A stretch of DNA of 64,000 nucleotides from Nocardioides solisilvae (lineage in GTDB: Bacteria; Actinomycetota; Actinomycetes; Propionibacteriales; Nocardioidaceae), in NCBI RefSeq assembly GCF_003194625.1, contig NZ_QHKX01000004.1:248001-312000 (forward strand), written 5' to 3'. The notes below the pieces were generated by a model that saw only the letters and a list, made by a program, of their open reading frames with translations, made no database searches and was not told where the DNA came from. Positions 31,097 to 39,892 of this stretch are shown here, piece by piece. A program made the translations under genes and the position numbers. Numbering within the stretch: the first letter of the stretch is position 1; every line of letters begins with the position of its first letter.

Positions 31097-31936
31097 ATGG
31101 TGCGCGGCCTGGTCGAGGTCCTGAGAGGGACTCCGAAGCACCCCGTCGGGCCCGACGGCCGGATGCCGCTCGGCGACCACTTCCGGGAGCTCCGAGCCCG
31201 CCTGCTGCGCTCCGTCCTGGTGCTCTTCGGGGCCTTCGTCGTCGCGCTCTTCTTCTACGACCAGCTCTTCGGCCTCGTGCTCGGCCCGTACAACGAGGCG
31301 CGGGACCAGCTCGGTCAGAGCGTCGAGACCAAGGCCTTCGTGCAGGGCGCCACGGGCCCGCTGATGCTCCAGCTCAAGCTCTGCGGGGTGGCGGCCCTCG
31401 TGGCCTCCAGCCCCTACTGGCTCTTCCAGATCTGGGGCTTCGTGGTCCCCGGCCTGCACCGGCAGGAGAAGAAGTGGACGCGCGTGTTCGCCGCCGTCGC
31501 CGGTCCGCTCTTCCTGGCCGGCGTGGCGGTCGGCTACTACGTGCTGCCGAAGGGGCTGGAGGTCCTCATCGGCTTCACCCAGTCCGAGCTGGAGAACCTC
31601 GTCGAGTTCGGCGACTACTTCTCCTTCTTCACCCGGATGCTGCTGGTCTTCGGCGTCGCCTTCGAGATCCCGCTCTTCGTGGTGATGCTCAACCTGGCGG
31701 GCGTGGTGAGCGGCGCCGCCATCGGCCGTCACCGGCCCTGGATCATCATCGGCACCTTCGTCTTCGCGGCGGTGGCGACGCCGTCCACCGACCCGTTCTC
31801 CATGCTCATGCTGGCGCTGCCGATGATGCTGCTCTTCCTGGTCGCCGAGGGGATCGCCCGCGCCACGGACCGTTGGCGGGCGCGCCGGGCGGCAGCCGGG
31901 CCGACCTGGGCCGACGACGAGGCGTCCCCGCTGTGA
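31097..31936 (+). CDS. tatC: Sec-independent translocase subunit TatC
   Basis: Six-helix receptor for twin-arginine signal peptides, 279 residues. The N-terminus has the conserved MPLGDHFRELRARLLRSV with the essential FRELR block, then LFQIWGFVVPGLHRQEKK, and the periplasmic loop and helices ending in PSTDPFSMLMLALPMMLLF. A 25-residue charged tail follows the last helix. The next gene's GTG overlaps the stop codon. Confidence 0.96.
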   Translation: MVRGLVEVLRGTPKHPVGPDGRMPLGDHFRELRARLLRSVLVLFGAFVVALFFYDQLFGLVLGPYNEARDQLGQSVETKAFVQGATGPLMLQLKLCGVAALVASSPYWLFQIWGFVVPGLHRQEKKWTRVFAAVAGPLFLAGVAVGYYVLPKGLEVLIGFTQSELENLVEFGDYFSFFTRMLLVFGVAFEIPLFVVMLNLAGVVSGAAIGRHRPWIIIGTFVFAAVATPSTDPFSMLMLALPMMLLFLVAEGIARATDRWRARRAAAGPTWADDEASPL

Positions 31937-32367
31937 CCCCCGCGGAGCCCGTGGGCCTCGAGGACGTGGACCCGTTCGAGCTGCCCGAGTGGCTCGGCAC
32001 CGGGGAGGTCACCTGGAGCCCGGAGCAGGGGTTGCGCAGCGGCCACCTGGTCGCGGGCCGGCTGACCGGAGCCGCGGGCGAGCAGCTGCCGTGCGACCTC
32101 CTGGCCGTCGACGAGGCCTACCCGGCCCCCGTGGTCGCGGACCCGCCCCGGGTCCGAGCCCACCAGGCCTGGCAGCACGGGCAGGTGCTGCTGGCGGAGC
32201 GGGAGGGCCGGCTCACCGTGGCCGTCCCCGGGACCGGGTTCGACGCCGGCCTCGTGCTCGAGTCGCTCGTCCGGCTGGCCCTCGCGGTCGGTGCCCCGCC
32301 CGAGCGCTTCGCGGCACACCTGCGCATCGGGGAGCAGCAACCACGTCGGGCACCATCCGGTCGCTAG
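31933..32367 (+). CDS. Conserved hypothetical protein coupled to tatC
   Basis: A 144-residue soluble protein, GTGA-coupled to tatC. It contains FELPEWLGTGEVTWSPEQGLRSGHLVAGRL, LPCDLLAVDEAYPAPV and a C-terminal LVLESLVRLALAVGAPPERFAAHLRIG helix pair. There are no signal peptide, membrane segment or catalytic motifs. I recall genes of this size next to tatC in other actinobacteria but cannot name a function. Confidence 0.65.
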   Translation: MTPAEPVGLEDVDPFELPEWLGTGEVTWSPEQGLRSGHLVAGRLTGAAGEQLPCDLLAVDEAYPAPVVADPPRVRAHQAWQHGQVLLAEREGRLTVAVPGTGFDAGLVLESLVRLALAVGAPPERFAAHLRIGEQQPRRAPSGR

Positions 32368-32370
32368 GGT
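32365..32370 (+). promoter_or_regulatory. -10 hexamer (TAGGGT) of lipid kinase gene
   Basis: TAGGGT overlapping the stop codon of the preceding gene and 6 nt before GTG 32377; leaderless arrangement. Confidence 0.5.
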
Positions 32371-32376
32371 CGAGGC

Positions 32377-33255
32377 GTGCAGCCTCGCCGGGAGATCGCC
32401 TTCCTCACCAACCCCGCCGCCGGGCGGGGGAGGGGCCTCGCGCACGCGACGCTGGCGGTGACGCGGCTGAGGGACAGCGGGCTCGTCGTCCGCGAGCTCG
32501 TCGGGCGCGACCCCGACGAGACCACCGAGCTCGCCGTCCGGGCGGTGCGCGACGGGGTCGACGGCGTCGTGGTCTGCGGCGGCGACGGGATGGTCAACCT
32601 GGCGCTGCAGGCCGTCGGAGGCACCGACGTCCCTCTCGGGATCGTCCCCACCGGGACGGGCAACGACGTCGCCCGCTACTTCGACCTGCCCCGTCGCGAC
32701 CCGGTGGCCGCCGCCGACCGGGTGGTCGCCAACCGCACCCGCACGGTCGACCTGGCCCGCGCCGGCGGCCGCTTCTTCCTCACCGTGCTCGCGGCCGGCT
32801 TCGACGCGGTCGTCAACGAGCGCGCCAACGCCATGCGGTGGCCGCGCGGCCAGATGCGCTACAACCTCGCGACGCTGGCCGAGCTGCGCACGTTCGAGCC
32901 GCTGCCCTACCGGCTCGAGCTGGACGGCGCCGCGCGGCGCCTGGACGCGATGCTGGTGGCCGTCGGCAACGGTCCCTCGTTCGGGGGCGGCCTGCGGATC
33001 ACCGAGGGCGCCCTGCTCGACGACGGGCTGCTCGACGTGGTGATGATCCGACCGATGAGCCGCGCCGGCCTCGTCCGGACCTACCCCCGGCTCTTCACCG
33101 GCAGCCACGTCACCCATCCCCAGTACGAGCACCACCGGGTCCGCAAGGTGACCATCGCCGCCCCCGGGATCGTCGCCTACGCCGACGGCGAGCGGTTCGC
33201 CCCCCTGCCCCTCACGATCGAGTGCGTCCCCGCGGCGCTGAAGGTGTGGTCATGA
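32377..33255 (+). CDS. Diacylglycerol/lipid kinase family protein
   Basis: A 292-residue DagK/YegS-family kinase, probably phosphorylating diacylglycerol or a related lipid at the inner membrane face. The nucleotide-binding blocks are LTNPAAGRGRG near residue 10, VVCGGDGMVNLALQ near 65 and IVPTGTGNDVARYFDLP near 90. Later conserved parts are GGGLRITEGALLDDGLLDVVMI and the final DGE motif (VAYADGERFAPLP). The mRNA from TAGGGT would be leaderless. The helicase gene overlaps its stop (ATGA). Confidence 0.88.
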   Translation: MQPRREIAFLTNPAAGRGRGLAHATLAVTRLRDSGLVVRELVGRDPDETTELAVRAVRDGVDGVVVCGGDGMVNLALQAVGGTDVPLGIVPTGTGNDVARYFDLPRRDPVAAADRVVANRTRTVDLARAGGRFFLTVLAAGFDAVVNERANAMRWPRGQMRYNLATLAELRTFEPLPYRLELDGAARRLDAMLVAVGNGPSFGGGLRITEGALLDDGLLDVVMIRPMSRAGLVRTYPRLFTGSHVTHPQYEHHRVRKVTIAAPGIVAYADGERFAPLPLTIECVPAALKVWS

Positions 33256-36041
33256 CCAGTCCGTCCGAGGCGTACGCCGCCTACCGCCGGCAACGCCAGC
33301 ACCCCGTCCTCGCGGAGTTCACGGGGAGCTACCCGTTCGGGCTGGACGACTTCCAGCTCCGGGCCTGCCGCGAGATCGAGGAGGGGCGGGGCGTGCTGGT
33401 CGCCGCCCCGACCGGCTCCGGGAAGACCGTCGTGGGGGAGTTCGCCGTGCACCTCGCGCTGGCGACGGGTCGCAAGTGCTTCTACACGACGCCCATCAAG
33501 GCGCTCTCCAACCAGAAGTACCACGACCTGGTCGCGCGGCACGGGGCCGAGAACGTCGGCCTGCTGACCGGGGACCACACGGTCAACGGGGAGGCGCCCG
33601 TGGTGGTGATGACCACCGAGGTGCTGCGCAACATGCTCTACGCCGGCTCGCAGACCCTCACCGGGCTCGGGTTCGTGGTGATGGACGAGGTGCACTACCT
33701 CGCGGACCGCGCGCGGGGCGCGGTCTGGGAGGAGGTCATCATCCACCTGCCCGACTCGGTGTCGGTGGTCTCGCTCTCCGCGACGGTCTCGAACGCCGAG
33801 GAGTTCGGCGAGTGGCTGGCGACGGTACGCGGCGACACGACGACGGTCGTGGAGGAGCGGCGTCCGGTCCCGCTCTTCCAGCACGTGATGGTCGGGCGGA
33901 GGATCCTGGACCTCTTCGCCAGCTCGGACGTCGACGCCAGCGCGGGGTTCGTCAAGGAGGGGGCACCCGTCAACGACGAGTTGCTCCGCGTCGCGCGCGA
34001 CGACTGGGCGAGCTCTCGCCTGATGCGGGACAGGCGCTCGCCGCGCAAGGGGAAGCCGGGGTCGTCCAAGAGCCCCCGCGCCGTCGGCAACGGGCGCCGC
34101 GTCTGGATCCCGAGCCGGGTGGACGTCATCGACCAGCTGGAACGGCGCGGGATGCTGCCCGCCATCGTCTTCATCTTCAGCCGCGTGGGCTGCGACGCCG
34201 CCGTCACCCAGTGCCTGTCGGCCGGGGTGCGGCTGACCACGCCCGAGGAGCGTGACGAGATCTCCGCCTTCGTGGAGGAGCGCTGCCGCCACCTGCCCGA
34301 CGCCGACCTGCAGGTGCTCGGCTACCACGAGTTCCTCGACGGGCTGAGCCGTGGCGTCGCCGCACACCACGCCGGGATGCTGCCCACCTTCAAGCAGTGC
34401 GTGGAGGAGCTCTTCGCGCGCGGGCTGTGCAAGGTGGTCTTCGCCACGGAGACCCTGGCCCTCGGCATCAACATGCCGGCGCGCACGGTGGTGATCGAGA
34501 AGCTGAGCAAGTGGAACGGCGAGAACCACGCCGACATCACCCCGGGCGAGTACACCCAGCTGACGGGGCGCGCGGGGCGTCGCGGGCTCGACGTCGAGGG
34601 GCACGCCGTCGTGATGTGGCAGCCCGGCACCGACCCGCGAGAGCTCGCGGGCCTCGCCTCCACGCGGACCTATCCGCTCCGCTCGTCGTTCCGCCCGTCC
34701 TACAACATGGCCGTCAACCTGGTCCACCAGTTCGGGCGGGAGCGGGCCCGCGAGCTGCTGGAGATGTCCTTCGCCCAGTTCCAGGCCGACCGTGCCGTGG
34801 TGGGGCTCGCCAAGCAGCTGCACAAGGCCGAGGAGGCGCTCGACGGGTACGCCGAGGCCGCCACCTGCCACCTCGGCGACTTCATGGAGTACGCCGGCCT
34901 GCGGAGGCAGGTCTCCGACGAGGAGAAGGCGGCCTCCCGGGCCCGTCGGTCGAGCGACCGCGACGAGGCGCTGGCGTCCCTGCAGCGGCTGAAGCCGGGC
35001 GACGTGATCCAGGTGCCGACGGGCAAGTTCGCCGGTTTCGCCGTCGTCGTCGACCCCGGGCTGGGGAACCCCGACGAGCCGCGTCCGTACGTGGTGACGG
35101 CCGACCGGCAGGCCCGACGCCTGGCGCCCATGGACTTCCCGAGCCCGGTCGAGGCGCTCACCCGGGTGCGCATCCCGCGTTCGTTCAACGGTCGCAACCC
35201 GCAGATGCGGCGCGACCTCGCCAGCGCGCTCCGCGCCCGGACGCACGACCTGACCCCGCCCCCGCGGCGACGCTCGGCGCGCGGCCAGGCGCCCGGCGAG
35301 AGCGCCTCCGACCGTCGCATCGACGAGCTGCGGCGCCAGCTCAAGCAGCACCCGTGCCACCAGTGCCCCGAGCGGGAGGACCACGCCCGGTGGGCGGAGC
35401 GGTGGTTCAAGCTGTCCCGCGACTCCGCCACGCTGCGCCGGCGGGTCGAGCAGCGCACCAACACCGTGGCCCGGATCTTCGACCGGGTGTGCGAGGTGCT
35501 GGTCGCGCTCGACTACCTCGACGGCGACACCGTGACCGAGCGCGGGGCCCGGCTGCGCCGGATCTACACCGACATGGACCTGGTGGCTGCGGAGTCGTTG
35601 CGGCAGGGGCTCTGGGACGACCTCGACCCGTCGGAGCTCGCCGCCGTGCTCTCGGTGCTGGTCTACGAGACCCGGCGCGCCGACGACGCGAGCCCGCCCC
35701 GGATGCCGCCCGGCCGCGCCCGCGACGTCATCGGCGAGATGGTCCGGCTCTGGGGCCACCTCGACGCGCTGGAGAAGGAGCACCGGCTCGACTTCCTGCG
35801 GGAGCCGGACCTCGGGTTCGCCTGGGCGGCCCACCGCTGGGCCGAGGGCGACGACCTGGACGACGTGCTGGGGGCGATCGACCTGGCCGCTGGCGACTTC
35901 GTCCGGTGGATGAAGCAGCTCCTCGACCTGGCCGGGCAGGTCGCGGACGCCGCGTCGGGCAGCCCGCTGCGCGCCGTCGCCCGGGAGACGGTCGACCGGC
36001 TGCGCCGCGGGGTGGTGGCCTACTCGGCGCTCACCGAGTAG
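33252..36041 (+). CDS. helY: Ski2-like DEAD/DEAH-box helicase HelY
   Basis: Superfamily 2 helicase of 929 residues, a bacterial relative of Ski2/Mtr4 RNA helicases. Motifs are APTGSGKT near 53, the DEVH box MDEVHYLADRARG near 140, LSATVSN and the QxxGRAGRRG motif VI near 445, with FATETLALGINMPARTVVIE preceding it. A C-terminal DSHCT domain (about 730-925) holds the typical EHRLDFLREPDLGFAWAAHRWAEG segment. A Cys/His pair (HPCHQCPERE) lies near 705. Role in mycobacteria is uncertain; RNA turnover or repair is likely. Its last 11 bases overlap the convergent gene. Confidence 0.94.
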   Translation: MTSPSEAYAAYRRQRQHPVLAEFTGSYPFGLDDFQLRACREIEEGRGVLVAAPTGSGKTVVGEFAVHLALATGRKCFYTTPIKALSNQKYHDLVARHGAENVGLLTGDHTVNGEAPVVVMTTEVLRNMLYAGSQTLTGLGFVVMDEVHYLADRARGAVWEEVIIHLPDSVSVVSLSATVSNAEEFGEWLATVRGDTTTVVEERRPVPLFQHVMVGRRILDLFASSDVDASAGFVKEGAPVNDELLRVARDDWASSRLMRDRRSPRKGKPGSSKSPRAVGNGRRVWIPSRVDVIDQLERRGMLPAIVFIFSRVGCDAAVTQCLSAGVRLTTPEERDEISAFVEERCRHLPDADLQVLGYHEFLDGLSRGVAAHHAGMLPTFKQCVEELFARGLCKVVFATETLALGINMPARTVVIEKLSKWNGENHADITPGEYTQLTGRAGRRGLDVEGHAVVMWQPGTDPRELAGLASTRTYPLRSSFRPSYNMAVNLVHQFGRERARELLEMSFAQFQADRAVVGLAKQLHKAEEALDGYAEAATCHLGDFMEYAGLRRQVSDEEKAASRARRSSDRDEALASLQRLKPGDVIQVPTGKFAGFAVVVDPGLGNPDEPRPYVVTADRQARRLAPMDFPSPVEALTRVRIPRSFNGRNPQMRRDLASALRARTHDLTPPPRRRSARGQAPGESASDRRIDELRRQLKQHPCHQCPEREDHARWAERWFKLSRDSATLRRRVEQRTNTVARIFDRVCEVLVALDYLDGDTVTERGARLRRIYTDMDLVAAESLRQGLWDDLDPSELAAVLSVLVYETRRADDASPPRMPPGRARDVIGEMVRLWGHLDALEKEHRLDFLREPDLGFAWAAHRWAEGDDLDDVLGAIDLAAGDFVRWMKQLLDLAGQVADAASGSPLRAVARETVDRLRRGVVAYSALTE

Positions 36042-36693
36042 GCGCCGCGGCCACCGCCTCCGCCACCGGGGTCTCCCCGGAGACGAGCTCCCACTGAGCG
36101 CCGATGCCGGCGCCGGAGTCGAGCACCTCGGCGACGACGGCGGCGACGTCGGCCCGGGGCACCCCGCCCGGCTCCACCGTCGGCCCGAGGGTGACGCGGC
36201 CGGTCGGCTCGTCGTCGAGGAGCGCGCCGGGACGCAGGATCGTCCAGTCCAGGTCGCTCTCGCGCAGGGCCGCGTCGGCGTCGCGCTTGGCCTCGACGTA
36301 GGCGCGCCACACCTCGGCGGTGTCGTCGGGCAGGGGGTCGTCGACCGAGATGGCGGAGACCTGGACGAAGCGGGAGATGCCCGCCTGCCGCGCCCCCTCG
36401 ACCGACTTCAGGGACCCCTCCAGGTCGACCGTACGCTTGCGCACCACGTTGCCGTCGGGGCCGCCACCGGCCGCGAAGACCACCGCGTGGCAGCCGTCGA
36501 AGGCGCGGGCGAAGGCGGCGGCGTCGTCCTGCTCGATGTCGAGGAGCCGCACCTCGGCCCCCATGGCCTCCAGGGCTGCGCGCTGCTCCTCCTTGCGGAC
36601 GAGCGCCACGGGCTGGTGCCCGGCGCCGACGAGCAGCGGGTGCAGGTGTCGGGCCACTTGGCCGTGGCCCCCGACGACGGCGATACGAGTCAT
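36031..36693 (-). CDS. NAD(P)-binding NmrA/SDR-like protein
   Basis: A 220-residue atypical short-chain dehydrogenase-like protein with the dinucleotide motif TRIAVVGGHGQVARHL at the start, VVFAAGGG near 80, and a Ser/Tyr-Lys-like region VSAISVDDPL/WRAYVEAKRDAD. The family (SDR_a5, like YwnB/YtfQ regions) includes NAD(P)H-sensing or flavin-reductase-like proteins; the substrate is unknown. The ATG at 36693 is fixed by a TAGGGT hexamer 7 nt upstream. Its 3' end overlaps the helY 3' end by 11 bp, which forms an antisense overlap of both stop regions. Confidence 0.85.
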   Translation of the reverse strand: MTRIAVVGGHGQVARHLHPLLVGAGHQPVALVRKEEQRAALEAMGAEVRLLDIEQDDAAAFARAFDGCHAVVFAAGGGPDGNVVRKRTVDLEGSLKSVEGARQAGISRFVQVSAISVDDPLPDDTAEVWRAYVEAKRDADAALRESDLDWTILRPGALLDDEPTGRVTLGPTVEPGGVPRADVAAVVAEVLDSGAGIGAQWELVSGETPVAEAVAAAPTR

Positions 36694-36700
36694 GCCCGCC

Positions 36701-36706
36701 ACCCTA
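36701..36706 (-). promoter_or_regulatory. -10 hexamer (TAGGGT) of NAD(P)-binding protein gene
   Basis: TAGGGT on the minus strand, 7 nt before ATG 36693; leaderless arrangement. Confidence 0.55.
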
Positions 36707-36739
36707 GGAACCCCGGGCAAGGCCCGGACCGGCCACGGG

Positions 36740-37666
36740 TCAGCGCTCGGCCAGGGCGGTGACCGCGCGGGCGAGCGAGCCCTCGAGGTTCCACCGGTCG
36801 GCCAGCGCCACGACGGCCTCGTGGTCGGCCGGGGTCCGGGGCAGGGTGGTGTCGACCTCCCCGAGGTCGAGGTCGCGGACGACGGCCACCACCCGGGGGG
36901 CGACGGCCAGGTAGTCGAGGGCGTCCTTGACCTTGCGTCGCGGCCCCGGTGCGAGGTCGGAGGCGGGGTCCTGGGCGGCCGCGACGATGCCGGGGACGTC
37001 GCCGAACCGGCCCAGCAGGGTGGCGGCGGTCTTCTCGCCCACTCCGGCGACCCCCGGCAGCCCGTCGGAGGCGTCCCCGCGCAGCGTCGCGAAGTCGGCG
37101 TACTGGTGGGCGTCGACGCCGTACTTCTCCCGCACGACGTCGTTGGTGACGCGCTCGTGCTTCCCGACGCCCCGCGCGGTGTAGAGCACCCGCACCTGCG
37201 CCTCGTCGTCGACGAGCTGGAAGAGGTCGCGGTCGCCGGTGACGATGTCGACGGGCATGCCGGCCCCGGTGGCCAGGGTCCCGATCACGTCGTCGGCCTC
37301 GTGGTCTGCCGCCCCGACCACCCGGATGCCGAGGGCCGCGAGCACCTCGAGGATCAGGGGCACCTGCACCTGCAACGGATCGGGCACCTCCTCGACGTCG
37401 GGGGACTGCTCCCGCTCGGCGACCACCCGATGGGCCTTGTAGGAGGGCAGCAGGTCGACCCGCCACTGCGGGCGCCAGTCGTCGTCCCAGCAGCAGACCA
37501 GGTCGGTGGGGCGGTAGTCGGCGACCAGGCGGGCGATGAAGTCCAGCAGGCCCCGCACGGCGTTGACGTTGGTGCCGTCGGGCGCCTTGATCTCGGGCAC
37601 CCCGAAGTAGGCGCGGAAGTAGAGCGAGGCGGTGTCGAGGAGCATCAGGCGGCGGGTGTCGGTCAC
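36740..37666 (-). CDS. 5'-3' exonuclease (Pol I N-terminal type)
   Basis: Flap endonuclease/5'-3' exonuclease of 308 residues lacking any polymerase domain. It has the metal-binding LLDTASLYFRAYFG start, CCWDDDWRPQWR with LLPSYKAHR, DHEADDVIGTLA, IVTGDRDLFQLV, and the H3TH motif GDASDGLPGVAGVGEKTAATLL. It removes RNA primers or flaps in replication and repair. The same gene follows helY in mycobacteria. It starts with GTG at 37666; AGGATC lies 8 nt upstream. It is 37 bp beyond the urease operon end on the same strand, so read-through is possible. Confidence 0.93.
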   Translation of the reverse strand: MTDTRRLMLLDTASLYFRAYFGVPEIKAPDGTNVNAVRGLLDFIARLVADYRPTDLVCCWDDDWRPQWRVDLLPSYKAHRVVAEREQSPDVEEVPDPLQVQVPLILEVLAALGIRVVGAADHEADDVIGTLATGAGMPVDIVTGDRDLFQLVDDEAQVRVLYTARGVGKHERVTNDVVREKYGVDAHQYADFATLRGDASDGLPGVAGVGEKTAATLLGRFGDVPGIVAAAQDPASDLAPGPRRKVKDALDYLAVAPRVVAVVRDLDLGEVDTTLPRTPADHEAVVALADRWNLEGSLARAVTALAER

Positions 37667-37703
37667 GCGGGCGATCCTGCCAGAGTCCGCGCCTCCGGCG
37701 CCG

Positions 37704-38438
37704 TCAGGCGGCCCCGGCGTGCGCCCGCACCAGCCCGGCCCAGAGGGCGTCGAGACAGCCCTGGTGGGCGGAGTCGGCGAGCCGTCGGTGCAGCACGCCG
37801 CCGGCCTCCAGGCGCAGCCGGGTGGTGTCGCCTGGCTCCGGGACGTCGTCGGGTGCCGCGCCCGTCCGCAGGTCCAGCACCTGGTCGACCACGCGGTGCC
37901 GGCCCAGCACCCCGGGCACCTGGGCCCCGGGACCGGCGGCCAGCTCCTCCACCAGCACGGGCCGGCCGTCGCGGGTCACCTCGGTGCTGGTCAGCAGGCG
38001 CCCGGCCGTCTCCCCGGCGCGCCCGAGCACCAGGGTCTCGCGGAGCAGGCAGGTCGCGTCGCCCTCGAGCCGGAGCGTCGTCCGACGGCGGACCCGCGCC
38101 CCCTCGCTCACCACCAGCTCGGGGGTGCCCCAGACGACCCCCGACCCGTCGCCCACCCGCACGTCGAGCTCCCAGGCCGCGGAGTCGCCGTGCATGTCGT
38201 AGGCGACGGTCCCGGTCGGTTCGGTGACCTCGAGCCGGCACCCCGTCCCCACCTCGACCTCCACCCGCACGTGGTCGCCCGCGAGCAGCAGGGCGGTGGT
38301 GGGGACCAGCGCGACGTGGGCGCGACCCGGCCCCCGGTCCAGGACCTGCACGCGGAAGGCGCCGCCCGCCGCACGCACCGCGGCGGGGGAGCCGGGGATG
38401 CCCAGGACCCGGACGCGGGTGGTGAGGGCCTCACGCAC
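37704..38438 (-). CDS. ureD: Urease accessory protein UreD/UreH
   Basis: Scaffold that binds apo-urease with UreF and UreG and channels nickel to the active site. The 244-residue protein has the family's [33 protein letters not shown] near 85, and [15 protein letters not shown]. It is the last gene of the urea operon and overlaps ureG by 8 bp. Confidence 0.92.
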   Translation of the reverse strand: MREALTTRVRVLGIPGSPAAVRAAGGAFRVQVLDRGPGRAHVALVPTTALLLAGDHVRVEVEVGTGCRLEVTEPTGTVAYDMHGDSAAWELDVRVGDGSGVVWGTPELVVSEGARVRRRTTLRLEGDATCLLRETLVLGRAGETAGRLLTSTEVTRDGRPVLVEELAAGPGAQVPGVLGRHRVVDQVLDLRTGAAPDDVPEPGDTTRLRLEAGGVLHRRLADSAHQGCLDALWAGLVRAHAGAA

Positions 38439-39165
38439 GCGCGGCTCCCGCGGAGGAGGTTTGCGGCGCCGGGTCGTGGTCGTGCGTGTGGGTGTGGTGG
38501 TGCGTGTGCGCCGGCATCGGCCCGGGGTCCTGGGGCTCCAGCACCCCGGCGCGCAGAGCCTCGAGGCGGTCCAGGACCCAGCCGGCGAGGCGGTCGACGG
38601 AGTCGGGGTCGTGCCGGCTCAGGGCCACCACGGGACGGCCCCCGCGCGCCGCGGTGGCGTCGGCCACCATGCGCGCCAGGTCGACGCCGACGTGCGGGGC
38701 GAGGTCGGTCTTGTTGACCACCAGCAGGTCGGCGCGCTCGATGCCGGGGCCCCCCTTGCGGGCGACGTCGCCGCCGCCCGCGACGTCGAGCACGAAGACC
38801 TGGGCGTCGACCAGGGCGGGGGAGAAGGTCGCCGTCAGGTTGTCGCCACCCGACTCCACGAGCACGAGGTCGAGCGGCTCGAAGCGCTCCTCGAGGTCCT
38901 CGACGACCGCGAGGTTGGCGCTCACGTCGTCGCGGATCGCGGTGTGCGGGCACGCCCCGGTCTCGACCCCGACGATCCGCTCGGGGTCGAGGACGCCGGC
39001 CGACCGCAGGAAGCGGGCGTCCTCGTCGGTGTAGATGTCGTTGGTCACCACCGCGAGGGCGTGCGAGCGGCCGAGCTCGCGGCACAGGGTGGCGATCAGG
39101 GAGCTCTTGCCGGTCCCCACGGGACCGCACACCCCCAGCCTCAGGGTCTGACGGGGCTCAGGCAC
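38431..39165 (-). CDS. ureG: Urease accessory GTPase UreG with C-terminal His-rich tail
   Basis: SIMIBI GTPase that powers nickel insertion into urease. The 244 residues include the P-loop [10 protein letters not shown] near 14, [13 protein letters not shown], the nickel-binding CPH in [15 protein letters not shown] near 75, [11 protein letters not shown], and [10 protein letters not shown]. Residues 218-232 form a His cluster ([14 protein letters not shown]). Mycobacterial UreG carries such a cluster at the N-terminus; here it is C-terminal and may replace the nickel donor UreE, which is absent. The GTG at 39165 is supported by AGGAGG 7 nt upstream. Confidence 0.94.
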   Translation of the reverse strand: MPEPRQTLRLGVCGPVGTGKSSLIATLCRELGRSHALAVVTNDIYTDEDARFLRSAGVLDPERIVGVETGACPHTAIRDDVSANLAVVEDLEERFEPLDLVLVESGGDNLTATFSPALVDAQVFVLDVAGGGDVARKGGPGIERADLLVVNKTDLAPHVGVDLARMVADATAARGGRPVVALSRHDPDSVDRLAGWVLDRLEALRAGVLEPQDPGPMPAHTHHHTHTHDHDPAPQTSSAGAARA

Positions 39166-39877
39166 GGAACAACCTCCTGGTGGTGCGGGCGTGGGCCTGC
39201 GCCCACTCCTCGATCTGCGGGGCGCTGCCGGACGGGATGTCGGCAGGGTCGGTGAGGCCGTGGACGGCGTCGACGAGCGCGTCCACGGCGGGCAGCAGCT
39301 GCCGGGTCCAGACCACGGCCTGGAGCGGGTCCGCCGGGGCCAGCTTGAGCCCGGCGGCGAGGACGGTCTGGACGTCGTCGTACCCGGTGACGCGGGCCAG
39401 GTCGGCCGCGGCGAGCCCGGCCGCGGCGGCGACCGCGCCGAGGACCAGCGGGCGCGCGGTGGGCAGCGACCACCCGGCCAGCAGCGGGTCCTCGGGCCAC
39501 ACCCTGCGGCCCAGCCTGAGCAGCGCGCGGCCGAGCTCGTACGCCGTGCTGCGCTGGGCGTCCGACGGGGTGCGCGCGGCCCAGTGCGCGTGGACGAGGT
39601 CCAGGTCGCCACCGTGCCGCGCGGCGTACGCCGTGACCACGGCGGTCGCGGCCTCGGTGCGCGCCACGGTGGCCAGCCTGGTCCGGCAGTAGCCGGGCAG
39701 CCCGTCGGGGCTCAGGCCCCGCTGGAGGGCCGGCTCGAGACCGCCCGACTGCGTGTGGCCCCCGACCGGGAGCCGTGCGTCGGCCAGCAGCAGGGCCAGA
39801 GCGTGCGAGGACGCCCCGGCCACGGGGACGGCGGGTGCCGCCCGGCGGGAGGGAACGGGTCCGGTCGGGGTCTCCAT
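39158..39877 (-). CDS. ureF: Urease accessory protein UreF
   Basis: All-helical activator in the UreD-UreF-UreG complex, 239 residues. Family features are [26 protein letters not shown], the long helical middle and [23 protein letters not shown]. The N-terminal 20 residues (Pro/Ala-rich) are not conserved. It starts 15 nt after ureC and overlaps ureG by 8 bp. Confidence 0.92.
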   Translation of the reverse strand: METPTGPVPSRRAAPAVPVAGASSHALALLLADARLPVGGHTQSGGLEPALQRGLSPDGLPGYCRTRLATVARTEAATAVVTAYAARHGGDLDLVHAHWAARTPSDAQRSTAYELGRALLRLGRRVWPEDPLLAGWSLPTARPLVLGAVAAAAGLAAADLARVTGYDDVQTVLAAGLKLAPADPLQAVVWTRQLLPAVDALVDAVHGLTDPADIPSGSAPQIEEWAQAHARTTRRLFRA

Positions 39878-39892
39878 GGCGGGGGCGGGTCC

